17,849 nucleotides of DNA from Blastococcus sp. CT_GayMR20 (GCF_004570345.1 NZ_SPQM01000103.1:1-17849); one strand, 5' to 3'. Counted from the first letter of the stretch, positions 7,679 through 14,544 are shown. Numbers and translations are program-made. The notes: generated from the letters alone by a model not told the origin.

Positions 7679-8455
7679 TCAGTTCGTGCGCTCGACGCGC
7701 GCGAGCCACTCGGCCAGGAGGGCGCGCAGGAGGTCCGGCTGCTCGTGGGGCAGGGCGTGCCCCGCGTCGTCGAGCACGGCGAGCGAGGCGTGCGGGTACT
7801 CGCGGACGAGGTCGGCAGCGGCGGCGTACCCGACGGTCGAGTCCAGCCGACCCGCCACGAGCAGCGTCGGGCCCTCGTACGCCGGTGAGTCGTGCGGCGT
7901 GAGCGCCCACCGTTCGCCCATCCGCTCGAGCGCCGCCTCGTCGACGAGCGCCGCTGCGGGGGCGACGTAGCGTTCGTAGCGGTCGAGCATCTCGGCGGTC
8001 TGGATCACGAAGTAGCTGCGGAAGTCGTCGTCCCCCAGCTCGCCGGACCCGGCGGCGACGCGGTGCTCGGGGATGTCGCGCAGTCCCGGTAGCAGCGGGC
8101 AGACCAGCGCCAGGCCGGCGACCTGGGCGGGGCGCCGCGCGGCCATCGCCTGCGCGTAGTAGGCGCCCGCCGAGTGACCGACCAGGAGGTGCGACGTGCC
8201 GCCGGTGACCTCGTCGGCGAAGTCGAGCAGCGTGTCGAGGACGTCGTCGGCGCTGCACAGCGTCGCTGGCGCGGTCGTCCGGCCCATCCCGGGCAGGTCG
8301 GGGTAGATCCGCCGCAGCCCGGCAGCGCTGAGTGCCGGCTCGAAGCAGGCCTCGGCCTCGCGGTGGTCGACGCCGGCGCCGTGGAGCACCAGCACCGGGC
8401 GACCGGTCCCGTGCTCGACGTGGTGCACCGCCACCTGGCCCGCCCGAATCTCCAT
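7679..8455 (-). CDS. Alpha/beta hydrolase
   Basis: This 258-residue cytoplasmic hydrolase has the full catalytic set. The oxyanion motif is LHGAGVDH at about 24-31, PDLPGMGRT is at 52-60, the nucleophile Ser95 is in GHSAGAYYAQ, the acid is Asp205 in GRLDSTVG, and the catalytic base is His233 in DDAGHALPHEQP. The pattern is that of the broad esterase / C-C hydrolase / haloperoxidase-like group. The cap region (about 120-190) does not identify a substrate. The ATG at 8455 starts the conserved fold directly with MEIRAGQVAVHHVEHG. It is divergent from the VOC gene at 8555, across 99 bp, and upstream of the small unknown gene. Confidence 0.88.
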   Translation of the reverse strand: MEIRAGQVAVHHVEHGTGRPVLVLHGAGVDHREAEACFEPALSAAGLRRIYPDLPGMGRTTAPATLCSADDVLDTLLDFADEVTGGTSHLLVGHSAGAYYAQAMAARRPAQVAGLALVCPLLPGLRDIPEHRVAAGSGELGDDDFRSYFVIQTAEMLDRYERYVAPAAALVDEAALERMGERWALTPHDSPAYEGPTLLVAGRLDSTVGYAAAADLVREYPHASLAVLDDAGHALPHEQPDLLRALLAEWLARVERTN

Positions 8456-8554
8456 CCACGTCAGCTAACCGCAGGACGCAACCGATGAGTGCCCGGTCCG
8501 GCACAGGTCCTAGCGTGGAACGCGGCGCCGTCCGCCGAGGGGAGGAGTCCGACC

Positions 8555-8968
8555 ATGAGGACCCTGCACGTCGGCCTCCGGGTGGCCGATCGCGAGCGGT
8601 CTCTGGCGTTCTACACGGCCGTCGGCTACGAGGTGGTCGGCAGCGTGCCCGAGACCCCCATCGGGCACCTCACCATGCTCAAGCTCCCGGACGACGACTT
8701 CGTCACGATCGAGCTCGTCCACGATCCCAGCCGTCAGGTGGACACCGGTACCGGCCTCAGCCACCTCGTGATCAAGGTCGAGTCAATGGACGCCACCGTC
8801 TCGGAACTGGCCGCGCGGGGCATCGAGGTGGAGACGCCGTCCTCCCCGGACGGTTCGGAGGACTTCCGCACCACCATGGTCACCGACCCCGACGGCAACC
8901 GGATCGAGCTGGTCCAGTGGCCGACGGGCCACCCCGACGGCATGACCGCGGCCGACTTGGCCGACTGA
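8555..8968 (+). CDS. VOC-family protein (glyoxalase / dioxygenase superfamily)
   Basis: This is a 137-residue protein with two betaalphabetabetabeta modules of the vicinal oxygen chelate fold, close to lactoylglutathione-lyase-like proteins. The four expected metal ligands can be placed: His5 (LHVGLRV), Glu53 (VTIELVHD), His70 (LSHLVIKV) and Glu118 (DPDGNRIELVQW). A complete set makes an active metal enzyme plausible. Length and pattern fit glyoxalase I, but the superfamily also holds bleomycin/fosfomycin-type resistance proteins and dioxygenases. I use the ATG at 8555, with GGGGAGGAG ending 8 nt upstream. The earlier in-frame start at 8489 lacks such a site. The stop lies inside a hairpin shared with the convergent HicB-like gene. 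Confidence 0.9.
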   Translation: MRTLHVGLRVADRERSLAFYTAVGYEVVGSVPETPIGHLTMLKLPDDDFVTIELVHDPSRQVDTGTGLSHLVIKVESMDATVSELAARGIEVETPSSPDGSEDFRTTMVTDPDGNRIELVQWPTGHPDGMTAADLAD

Positions 8969-8980
8969 CTGCGGTCAGTC
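8963..8980. terminator. Convergent hairpin containing both stop codons
   Basis: GACTGAC (8963-8969) and GTCAGTC (8974-8980) form a perfect 7-bp stem with a TGCG loop. The VOC stop (8966-8968) lies inside the left arm and the HicB-like stop (8979-8981) begins in the right arm. The two coding regions are separated by only 10 bp. It probably ends transcription from both sides. Confidence 0.6.
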
Positions 8981-9158
8981 AGATGATGCGGACCTGGACG
9001 CGGATCTCCCGCGGGTCGGCGTGGGTCATCGCGGTGACGAGATCGACGGCCATGTCCTCGACGTCGTCGAGCGTGTCCGCGTGTGTCGTGCCGATCCCCG
9101 GGACGTCGATGACCCAGGAGTCGCCCTCGCGGATAGCGGTTGCGGTGTAGTCGGCCAT
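8979..9158 (-). CDS. HicB-like small protein (orphan antitoxin-type fold)
   Basis: This 59-residue protein has the shape of the HicB partial RNase-H-like domain: beta strand YTATAIREGD, then SWVIDVPGIGTTHADTLDDVEDMAVDLVTAM, then strand EIRVQVRII. The W-V-x-V-P-x-x-x-x-x-T-A-x-T-L-x-x-V pattern matches HicB antitoxins. There is no DNA-binding HTH or RHH tail, and no HicA-like dsRBD toxin with a catalytic His is visible next to it. The ATG at 9158 is preceded by GGAGG 4-5 nt upstream, a very strong site. An earlier in-frame ATG at 9182 overlaps the upstream gene's stop and is less likely. It is the last gene of an apparent three-gene unit (gap 20 nt) with the CpD-like protein and the serine peptidase. 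It may be a signalling or inhibitor domain rather than a true antitoxin. Confidence 0.75.
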   Translation of the reverse strand: MADYTATAIREGDSWVIDVPGIGTTHADTLDDVEDMAVDLVTAMTHADPREIRVQVRII

Positions 9159-9178
9159 CCGTCCTCCAGATCGACTCA

Positions 9179-9436
9179 TCACGACGAGGGCCGGAGGACG
9201 AGCCTGACCTGCGCGGCTCGCGCACGTCCGACGTCGACCGTCTCCTCGCCACTTCCCTGCTCGCCGTACGCCGCGACACGGTAGGAGCCGGCGACCGGCA
9301 CGCCGAGCGAGAAGCCACCGTCCTCCTCCGTGAGGACGGCGACGTCCGGAACCTCCACCGGCGCGTGGGTCACCGCGACCCGGGCATCGGTCACGGGCCG
9401 GCCCGCCGCATCCACGACGACGCCACTGATGAGCAG
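9179..9436 (-). CDS. Carboxypeptidase-regulatory-like (CpD) beta-sandwich protein, apparent CTG start
   Basis: This is a single small beta-sandwich domain of about 85 residues. ISGVVVDAAGRPVTDARVAVTHAP, TEEDGGFSLGVPVAGSYRVAAYG and the closing VRLVL strand are the signature of carboxypeptidase-regulatory-like/transthyretin-like domains. There is no signal peptide or enzyme domain. The domain begins right after a perfect GGAGGAG, and the first in-frame codon at a proper distance (5 nt) is CTG at 9436; no ATG, GTG or TTG lies there. An ATG at 9538 in the same frame would require a long overlap inside the peptidase gene with a non-domain leader. Only 19 nt separate the peptidase stop from this CTG, so translation is probably coupled. 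The CTG lies in one arm of a 6-bp inverted repeat (9423-9439). The domain is usually a protein-binding or stabilising module. Confidence 0.72.
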   Translation of the reverse strand: MLISGVVVDAAGRPVTDARVAVTHAPVEVPDVAVLTEEDGGFSLGVPVAGSYRVAAYGEQGSGEETVDVGRARAAQVRLVLRPSS

Positions 9437-9450
9437 TGGTTCTCCTCCTA
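9423..9450 (-). promoter_or_regulatory. Ribosome binding site and start-codon hairpin of the CpD-like gene
   Basis: On the minus strand GGAGGAG is followed by AACCA and CTG. The CTG lies in the arm CCACTG of an inverted repeat whose partner CAGTGG is 5 nt further on. Ribosomes finishing the peptidase gene (TGA at 9456-9458) stop just upstream and could open this stem. Coupling is inferred. Confidence 0.45.
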
Positions 9451-9455
9451 CCGGG

Positions 9456-10403
9456 TCAGGCGCTCCAGGCGACGAGGTTGTTGAACACCTCCTGGGTGAT
9501 GCGGGTCCCGCTGTTGGAGGTCGATCCGCCGTAGGCATGCACCGCTACGCCGTACCGTGCGCCGTTGTCGACGCGGTAGACGGCACTTCCGCTCTGGCCG
9601 CCGGCGCTGTCGACGACGTAGAAGACCTTGCGCGGTCCGACCGAGCTCACCGCGTCCGAGTGGTACCACTGCGTCCCGCCGGGCTTGTCCCCCGGGTAAC
9701 CGGAGATGTTCACCGTCGACCCGTTCAGGGTGGCGTCGGTGTAGGCGCCGATCCCGAACCAGCCGGTCTGGGCGCCGAGGTCCGTCGACAGGATGATCGC
9801 GCCGTAGTCGTACTCGTGGTTCCCGTCGTTGGCCCAGGCGTTGACCGTCCGGAGGTTCGAGGAGGTGACCGAGCCGTACGGGAGCGTCGCCGCGTTGCGG
9901 CCCGGCATCACCTGGATGCTCTGCACCCACCCGTCCCGCGCGGCGATGCCGCTGTTCTTGATGTAGACGCAGTGCCCCGCGGTCGCGAGCGTGTGCCGGC
10001 CGACGAACCACCCGGTCCCGATCCAGCGGGAACCGTCCCTCGCCGTGATCAGCAGCGACGCGTGCACCCGCCAGGGGTAGTCCGCGGTGTTGGTGATCTG
10101 GACCCGGTTGTCCTGGCCGATCACGAGCTCGGGGCCGGCCATCGGGCCGTAGGACGCCTCGCCGATCGGCCGCAACCCGGTCAGGTCCGGGACGACCTCC
10201 CCGAGATCGAGCGCCGCCGCCGCGACGGCCCCCACCGCTTCCACGCCGCCCGACGGCTCGATCACCTCGCCGCCCTCGCCGGTGGCGGGAGCGTTGGACA
10301 GCACGTCCTTCTCGAGCTGCTCGCCGACGTTGTCCGCCTCGTTCGAGACGGGCCCATGCGGGTCGGACAGGCCGTCGACGGTGGTTCGGGTCTGGTCGTT
10401 CAT
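9456..10403 (-). CDS. V8/trypsin-like serine peptidase (S1 fold), no visible signal peptide
   Basis: This 315-residue protein has a chymotrypsin-fold domain from about residue 100. The triad is clear: His144 in LATAGHCVYI, Asp199 in HEYDYGAIIL and Ser271 in GGQSGSAVY. PWRVHASLL and the conserved WIGTGWFVG precede the His, and ISGYPGDKPGGTQWYH lies between Asp and Ser, as in glutamyl-endopeptidase/V8-like enzymes. The N-terminal 100 residues are hydrophilic and acidic (MNDQTRTTVDGLSDPHG onward) with no signal peptide or membrane segment, unlike most secreted family members. A short Ala-rich hydrophobic patch (VGAVAAAALDLG near 57-68) is too short and internal to be a normal signal. The ATG at 10403 has GGGGGAG 7 nt upstream. 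It is the first gene of a minus-strand unit with the CpD-like and HicB-like proteins. An 11-bp tandem repeat lies about 110-130 bp upstream. Cleavage specificity is unknown. Confidence 0.9.
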   Translation of the reverse strand: MNDQTRTTVDGLSDPHGPVSNEADNVGEQLEKDVLSNAPATGEGGEVIEPSGGVEAVGAVAAAALDLGEVVPDLTGLRPIGEASYGPMAGPELVIGQDNRVQITNTADYPWRVHASLLITARDGSRWIGTGWFVGRHTLATAGHCVYIKNSGIAARDGWVQSIQVMPGRNAATLPYGSVTSSNLRTVNAWANDGNHEYDYGAIILSTDLGAQTGWFGIGAYTDATLNGSTVNISGYPGDKPGGTQWYHSDAVSSVGPRKVFYVVDSAGGQSGSAVYRVDNGARYGVAVHAYGGSTSNSGTRITQEVFNNLVAWSA

Positions 10404-10508
10404 CTCGGTACTCCCCCTTTCGGGCGGGGCAGGATGGCTCCGCGTGCGCTGCGGCCGGCCACGGTGCCTCGCTGCTGCACTGGCCAGGGGGACGCTAGGG
10501 AGGACGTC

Positions 10509-10536
10509 GTCACGGGACCGTCACGGGACCGTCACC
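10509..10536. repeat. 11-bp tandem repeat with internal dyads (candidate operator)
   Basis: GTCACGGGACC occurs twice in perfect tandem (10509-10519 and 10520-10530), followed by a partial copy GTCACC (10531-10536). Each unit contributes a short dyad ACGG-GA-CCGT, at 10512-10521 and 10523-10532. The two dyads sit exactly 11 bp apart, one helical turn. It lies between the peptidase start (10403) and the small acidic gene (10571). The operator role is inferred. Confidence 0.4.
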
Positions 10537-10570
10537 TGCGAGCGGGACGACCCACTGGTTGACTCATCCG

Positions 10571-10741
10571 ATGGTTGAGCCACTGCCCGAGCCGGACCGG
10601 CCGATCGACCCCGACGAGCCGGTGCCCGACGATGCGGCCGAGCTGCTCCCCGACGCCCCCGAGCCGCTCCCGCCCGCACCGGTCGAGGCGACACCGGACG
10701 ACCCCGGCGGGGACCCGGGGGGCGTGCCCGAGCCCGCCTGA
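10571..10741 (+). CDS. Short Pro/Asp/Glu-rich protein (56 aa)
   Basis: From the ATG at 10571 the frame gives 56 residues, of which 18 are proline and 16 are Asp or Glu, with a single basic residue (Arg10). It reads as an extended, disordered, strongly anionic peptide with PEP/PDD-type spacing and no membrane segment, signal or known domain. Codons end almost always in G or C, like true genes nearby, but proline/acidic strings also arise by chance in such DNA. The ribosome binding site is weak. An in-frame TTG lies at 10559. Its start is 168 bp from the peptidase start on the other strand, so a shared control region is possible. I do not recognise a family; existence as a gene is uncertain. 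Confidence 0.42.
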   Translation: MVEPLPEPDRPIDPDEPVPDDAAELLPDAPEPLPPAPVEATPDDPGGDPGGVPEPA

Positions 10742-11012
10742 CCCGCACACCCGGAGCAGCGACCGACCCCGGGGCGCCCCGGAGTCGACGATCCACGCTG
10801 GACAGGTCCGTCGAAGCGCTCGCAGCAGGCCGCCTGGCCAGCCGCGCGCCCACCGGTCGGTGAGGGCCGCGAGCTCCACACCCACCGACGCGGAGGGCGA
10901 GCAGGCGGTCCTCCTGCTCCTCGGTCAGGCCCATGACGGCAGCGGGCGCACGACGTGCTCCCGGGCGATGCGCGAACGCGTCAGGTCCATCGCAGGTCCG
11001 CCGTCCGTCGGG
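10742..11012. other. Non-coding stretch without a supported gene
   Basis: This 271-bp gap holds a 14-bp palindrome CCGGGGCGCCCCGG (10769-10782), flanked by a further GAC/GTC pair, which could end transcription of the small acidic gene. On the minus strand an ATG at 10934 opens MGLTEEQEDRLLALRVG and then loses sense. A one-base shift would continue as VELAALTDRWARGWPGGLL. This might be a frameshifted relic, but the evidence is weak and I do not call a gene. Confidence 0.3.
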
Positions 11013-11762
11013 TCAGGCCATCGCGGGCGACGTGGCCCCGGCGGCCTGGAGGATCAGCTCGGTCGCGGCCTCGGGCTGGGAGACCATGGCGGCGTGGGAG
11101 GCCGCAACCTCCTGGATCCGCGCGTTCGCGCGCTCGGCCATGTACCGCTGGGTCGCGGCCGGGATGGCCTTGTCCTCGGTGCAGAGCAGGTACCAGGACG
11201 GGATCGTCTTCCACGCCGGCGCGCCCGAGGGCTCGTAGAACCCGGCACCGCTCCACGGCCGCTGCGTCGCGGCCATGACGTCGGAGGTGTCGCGGTCGAC
11301 GTCGGCGGCGAAGGCCGCGTGGAACTGCCCCCTGTCGAGGTAGAGGTCCTGGCCTCCCTCGCTGCCGTCCCGTGCGGTGAACGGCTGGGGCCTGAGCGCA
11401 GGACCGACGAGACTGCCCTCGGACCTCTGCTCGAAGACCTGCGCGATGCTCTCCCCCTCGTCGGGCAGCCAGCCGCTGAAGTAGACGAGAGCCTTCACGT
11501 GACTGTTCCCGGTCGCGGCGACCGAGATGACGGCCCCGCCGTAGGAGTGGCCGACGAGCACCAGCGGGCCGGACAGGCTCCCCAGGTAGTCGGCCAGGTA
11601 CCTCGCGTCGTCAGCGAGTCCGCGGAGCGGGTTGGCGAAGCCGATCGCCCGGAAGCCGCGGTCCCGGAGGCCCCGGATCTCGGCCGCGAAGCCGGACGCG
11701 TCGGCCCATGCGCCGTGCACCAGGACGATCGTGGGCCTGGTCTCGCCGGATTGCGTGGTCAT
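11013..11762 (-). CDS. Alpha/beta hydrolase, methylesterase/EstC-like
   Basis: This 249-residue hydrolase is of the type that starts with the oxyanion motif IVLVHGAWADASGF (residues 12-25). The nucleophile Ser73 is in GHSYGGAVIS, the acid is Asp197 in LLCTEDKAIP, and the base is His223 in ASHAAMVSQPEAA. The short central lid (about 100-180) and the SYGGAVI elbow are common to plant-methylesterase-like, salicylate/pyrethroid-esterase-type bacterial hydrolases. It has no signal peptide. The ATG at 11762 has GAGGAG 5 nt upstream. It is divergent from the large STAND ATPase at 11907 across 144 bp. In actinobacteria, AfsR-like ATPase regulators are often found next to such hydrolases, so control by the neighbour is possible. 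The true substrate is unknown. Confidence 0.9.
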   Translation of the reverse strand: MTTQSGETRPTIVLVHGAWADASGFAAEIRGLRDRGFRAIGFANPLRGLADDARYLADYLGSLSGPLVLVGHSYGGAVISVAATGNSHVKALVYFSGWLPDEGESIAQVFEQRSEGSLVGPALRPQPFTARDGSEGGQDLYLDRGQFHAAFAADVDRDTSDVMAATQRPWSGAGFYEPSGAPAWKTIPSWYLLCTEDKAIPAATQRYMAERANARIQEVAASHAAMVSQPEAATELILQAAGATSPAMA

Positions 11763-11906
11763 GTCAGCTCCTCGCTCTCGTCCCCGTGGATCGCCGCGAG
11801 GCTCCTCCGCCAGCACGGCGAGCCGACAGAGTCGTGAGTCCTTCCGCCCCGTCCCCGGCCGCGACACGATGGCCCCTTCCCTTCCGCACCTGCCGAGGAC
11901 GAGCCA

Positions 11907-14495
11907 ATGACGGTGGACGAGCAGGCGGGCATCCGGATCCGGACGCCGGACCAGCGGCTGCGCGTCTTCGTGAGCTCCACGCTGGCCGAGCTGGCGCCGG
12001 AGCGGGCGGCGGTCGCCCGTGCGATCACGGCACTCCGGCTGACCCCGGTGATGTTCGAGCTCGGTGCCCGACCGCACCCGCCCCGCGAGCTGTACCGCGC
12101 CTACCTGGCGCAGTCGGACGTCTTCGTCGGCCTGTACTGGCAGCGGTACGGCTGGATCGGGCCCGGCATGGACATCTCCGGTCTCGAGGACGAGTTCCGG
12201 CTCTCCGGCTCGATCCCCCGGCTGTTGTACGTCAAGGAACCGGCCCCCGACCGGGAGGCCCGGCTGACGGACATGATCGCCGAGCTCCAGTCGCAGGGCG
12301 CCGACTCGTACCGCTCCTTCCGCACTCCGCGGGAGCTGGCGCGTCTGGTCCGCGACGACCTGGCCCTGCTCCTGAGCGAGCGTTTCGCGGCCGGGGACGA
12401 CGTGGCGGCCCCCGCAGCGACCTCGCCGGCGGCTCCGGACCGGCCGGCTGCGCGGTCCCTGCCGGTGACGACGACGTCGCTGATCGGCCGCGAGCAGGAC
12501 CTCGTCGACGTCTCGACGCTCCTGACGTCCCCCGGCGTGCGGCTGGTCAGCCTGACCGGCCCCGGCGGGGTCGGGAAGACGCGCCTGGCGATCGCCGTCG
12601 CACAGCAGCTCGACGGCGACTACCCGCGCGGAGCGGTGTTCGTGCCGCTGGCCTCGGTCGCCGATCCGGCCATGGTGCTGCCGCGCATCGCGGCCGTCCT
12701 CGGCGCCGCCGTCGACGGCGCCCGCCGGCCCGCTGACGTCCTGGCCGAGCACGTCGCGGATGCCCGGACGTTGCTCGTGCTCGACAACCTCGAACAGCTC
12801 CTCGGCGTCGCCGCCGACCTCGACGCGCTCCTCGCGCGGTGCGCCGGGCTGACCCTCCTCGTCACGAGCCGCACCGCCCTCCGGCTGCGGGCCGAACGGG
12901 AGTACCCGGTCCACGCGCTCACAGTGCCGTCGTTCCCGGATCGACCCGGCACGGAGGTGCTCACCGCCCTGCCGGCCGTGCGGCTGTTCGTCGACCGCGC
13001 CCAGGCCGTCCGCTTCGACTTCGCTCTCACCGAGGAGAACGCGGCCGCCGTCGCGGAGGTCTGCCGCCGTCTCGACGGTCTCCCGCTCGCCATCGAGCTT
13101 GCGGCCGCCCGCAGCCGCCTGCTGGATCCCCGTGCGCTGCTCGCGCGGCTCCGGAGTCGCCTCGACGCCCTGGGTCCCGGGCCGGTCGACCTCCCCGAAC
13201 GCCAGCGCACCCTGCGCGCGACCGTCGAGTGGAGCGTCGGACTGCTCGAGGACGCCGCGCAGCAGATGTTGGCGACCCTGTCGGTCTTCGTCGATGGCTG
13301 GACCGTGGAGGCGGCCACGCACGTCTCCGGCCTGTCCGAGGACCGGACGCTCGACCTGCTCGACGAGCTCTCCGTGCACAGCCTCGGGACCATCGACGCC
13401 TTCGCCGCCGGACCCAGGTTCGGGATGCTCGGGGCGGTCCAGGAATTCGCGGCCGAACGTCTCGCCGGCAGGGCGGACCGGGACGACATCGAACGGCGGC
13501 ATGCGGAGTACTTCGGGGCGCTGGTGGAGAACGCCGACTGGCCCGCCGAGCGACAGGGCGAGTGGGCCGCCCGGCTGCTCGCCGAGGAGGAGAATCTGCG
13601 GGTCGCCATCCGGTGGTTCCTCGCGCACGACATCGCGCCCTTGCCGCACATCTTCCGGATCCTCTGGCTGTTCTGGCAGATGCGCGGTCGCATGCCCGAG
13701 GGCCACGCCTGGCTCGCGGAGGTGCAGCGCCGCGCCGACGTCCTGGACGACCGGGCCCGCGGCGAGCTGCTGTTCACCTCGGCCGTCACCGCTGTCGAGG
13801 TCGGTGACGACGACAGCGCGCTGGCCGCCGTGGACGAGCTCGGCCGGCTCAAGGGCCGCATGGGGGATCCGTACCTCGAGAGCGCCGCCCAACTGGCCAT
13901 GTCGTGGATCCTCCCGATCGTCGACGACCTCGACGGAGCGCTGGACAAGGCGTCGACGGCGCTGGCCGGCTTCCGCAGCCAGAACGAGCCGTTCATGGCG
14001 TTCGCCGCGCTGACCGTCGGGATGCTGGAGATGACGCGCGGCCACGACGAGGCCGCCCGCGCGCATCTCCTGGAGGTTCACGAACTCGGCGGCATGTTCG
14101 GCAACGACTGGCTCACATCGAGCGCGCGAGCCCAGCTCGCCGCCCTCGCCGTGCGGTCCGGACACCTGGACGAGGCCCGCTCGCTCCTGGTCGAGTCGGT
14201 GGACGCGGACGAGGACACCGAGGTGAGCACCCTCACCCTGACCTTCTCACTCGTCGCCGCTGCCCAGCTGGCCCTGGCCCGAGCCGACGCGCGGCGGGCC
14301 GCCACCGCCCTCGGTGCGGCCGACGGGCTGCGACGCCGGGCAGGCCTCCGCGCCTGGCCCTCGACGCGATCGGGCGAGGCCGAGCTGGCCACCCGCGTCG
14401 CGCAGGAGATGGACGCCGGGGACCACGAGGAATCCTTCGCCGCCGGCGCCGGACTCGGTCACCGCGAGGCGGTCGCGCTGGTCCGCCGTCCCTAG
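11907..14495 (+). CDS. DUF4062-STAND (NB-ARC-like) ATPase with C-terminal TPR-like repeats
   Basis: This 862-residue signalling ATPase has four parts. Residues about 17-115 are a DUF4062 domain (LRVFVSSTLAELAPERAAV, then YRAYLAQSDVFVGLYWQRYGW and SGLEDEFRLS), a Rossmann-like, TIR/SLOG-resembling module found at the N-terminus of bacterial and animal STAND proteins. After a linker (160-188), residues about 190-400 are an AfsR/LuxR-type STAND NTPase: SLIGREQDL, Walker A GPGGVGKT (218-225), Walker B LLVLDNLE (289-296), LLVTSRT (317-323) and GLPLAIEL (391-398). A winged-helix segment follows (TVEWSVGLLEDAAQQMLATLSVF, 439-461), then about 300 residues of TPR-like helical repeats. The C-terminal AADGLRRRAG part is also typical of AfsR-like ATPases. 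No BTAD or LuxR DNA-binding domain is seen; DUF4062 takes the N-terminal place. The start ATG has GAGGA about 7 nt upstream. It is divergent from the hydrolase and followed by a terminator hairpin. Confidence 0.92.
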   Translation: MTVDEQAGIRIRTPDQRLRVFVSSTLAELAPERAAVARAITALRLTPVMFELGARPHPPRELYRAYLAQSDVFVGLYWQRYGWIGPGMDISGLEDEFRLSGSIPRLLYVKEPAPDREARLTDMIAELQSQGADSYRSFRTPRELARLVRDDLALLLSERFAAGDDVAAPAATSPAAPDRPAARSLPVTTTSLIGREQDLVDVSTLLTSPGVRLVSLTGPGGVGKTRLAIAVAQQLDGDYPRGAVFVPLASVADPAMVLPRIAAVLGAAVDGARRPADVLAEHVADARTLLVLDNLEQLLGVAADLDALLARCAGLTLLVTSRTALRLRAEREYPVHALTVPSFPDRPGTEVLTALPAVRLFVDRAQAVRFDFALTEENAAAVAEVCRRLDGLPLAIELAAARSRLLDPRALLARLRSRLDALGPGPVDLPERQRTLRATVEWSVGLLEDAAQQMLATLSVFVDGWTVEAATHVSGLSEDRTLDLLDELSVHSLGTIDAFAAGPRFGMLGAVQEFAAERLAGRADRDDIERRHAEYFGALVENADWPAERQGEWAARLLAEEENLRVAIRWFLAHDIAPLPHIFRILWLFWQMRGRMPEGHAWLAEVQRRADVLDDRARGELLFTSAVTAVEVGDDDSALAAVDELGRLKGRMGDPYLESAAQLAMSWILPIVDDLDGALDKASTALAGFRSQNEPFMAFAALTVGMLEMTRGHDEAARAHLLEVHELGGMFGNDWLTSSARAQLAALAVRSGHLDEARSLLVESVDADEDTEVSTLTLTFSLVAAAQLALARADARRAATALGAADGLRRRAGLRAWPSTRSGEAELATRVAQEMDAGDHEESFAAGAGLGHREAVALVRRP

Positions 14496-14520
14496 GTCCC
14501 TGGCCGGGCAGACCAGGGAC
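14496..14520 (+). terminator. Hairpin after the STAND gene
   Basis: GTCCCTGG (14496-14503) and CCAGGGAC (14513-14520) form a perfect 8-bp stem around a 9-nt loop, beginning the base after the TAG stop. It is followed by TTCCCC. The position fits a terminator separating the ATPase from the next two genes. Confidence 0.6.
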
Positions 14521-14544
14521 TTCCCCGGGTGCGACAAGTCCCCC

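Noticed and set aside
8456..8554. Promoter boxes between the hydrolase and the VOC gene (TAGCGT near 8511)
   Set aside because: One -10-like hexamer without a matching -35 is too weak in this base composition.
8979..9158. A complete HicAB toxin-antitoxin pair
   Set aside because: No HicA-like small dsRBD protein is visible on either side. The neighbours are a CpD-like gene and a VOC gene, so only the HicB-like half can be claimed.
9179..9538. Using the ATG at 9538 as start of the CpD-like protein
   Set aside because: It would overlap the peptidase gene by 83 bp, and the extra 34 residues are low-complexity out-of-frame peptidase sequence. The GGAGGAG at about 9442-9448 marks a start near 9436.
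10532..10934. Minus-strand possible frameshifted gene (MGLTEEQEDRLLALRVG, then VELAALTDRWARGWPGGLL in another frame)
   Set aside because: The join needs an assumed one-base change, there is no family match, and the downstream part overlaps the antisense of the acidic ORF and degenerates to Arg/Gly-rich sequence.
11013..14165. A 1050-codon minus-strand open frame running across the STAND gene
   Set aside because: Only its last part (11013-11762) is the real hydrolase. The rest is the antisense of the DUF4062-STAND gene, is rich in Arg/Gly/Glu/His without domain motifs, and stays open only because of high GC.
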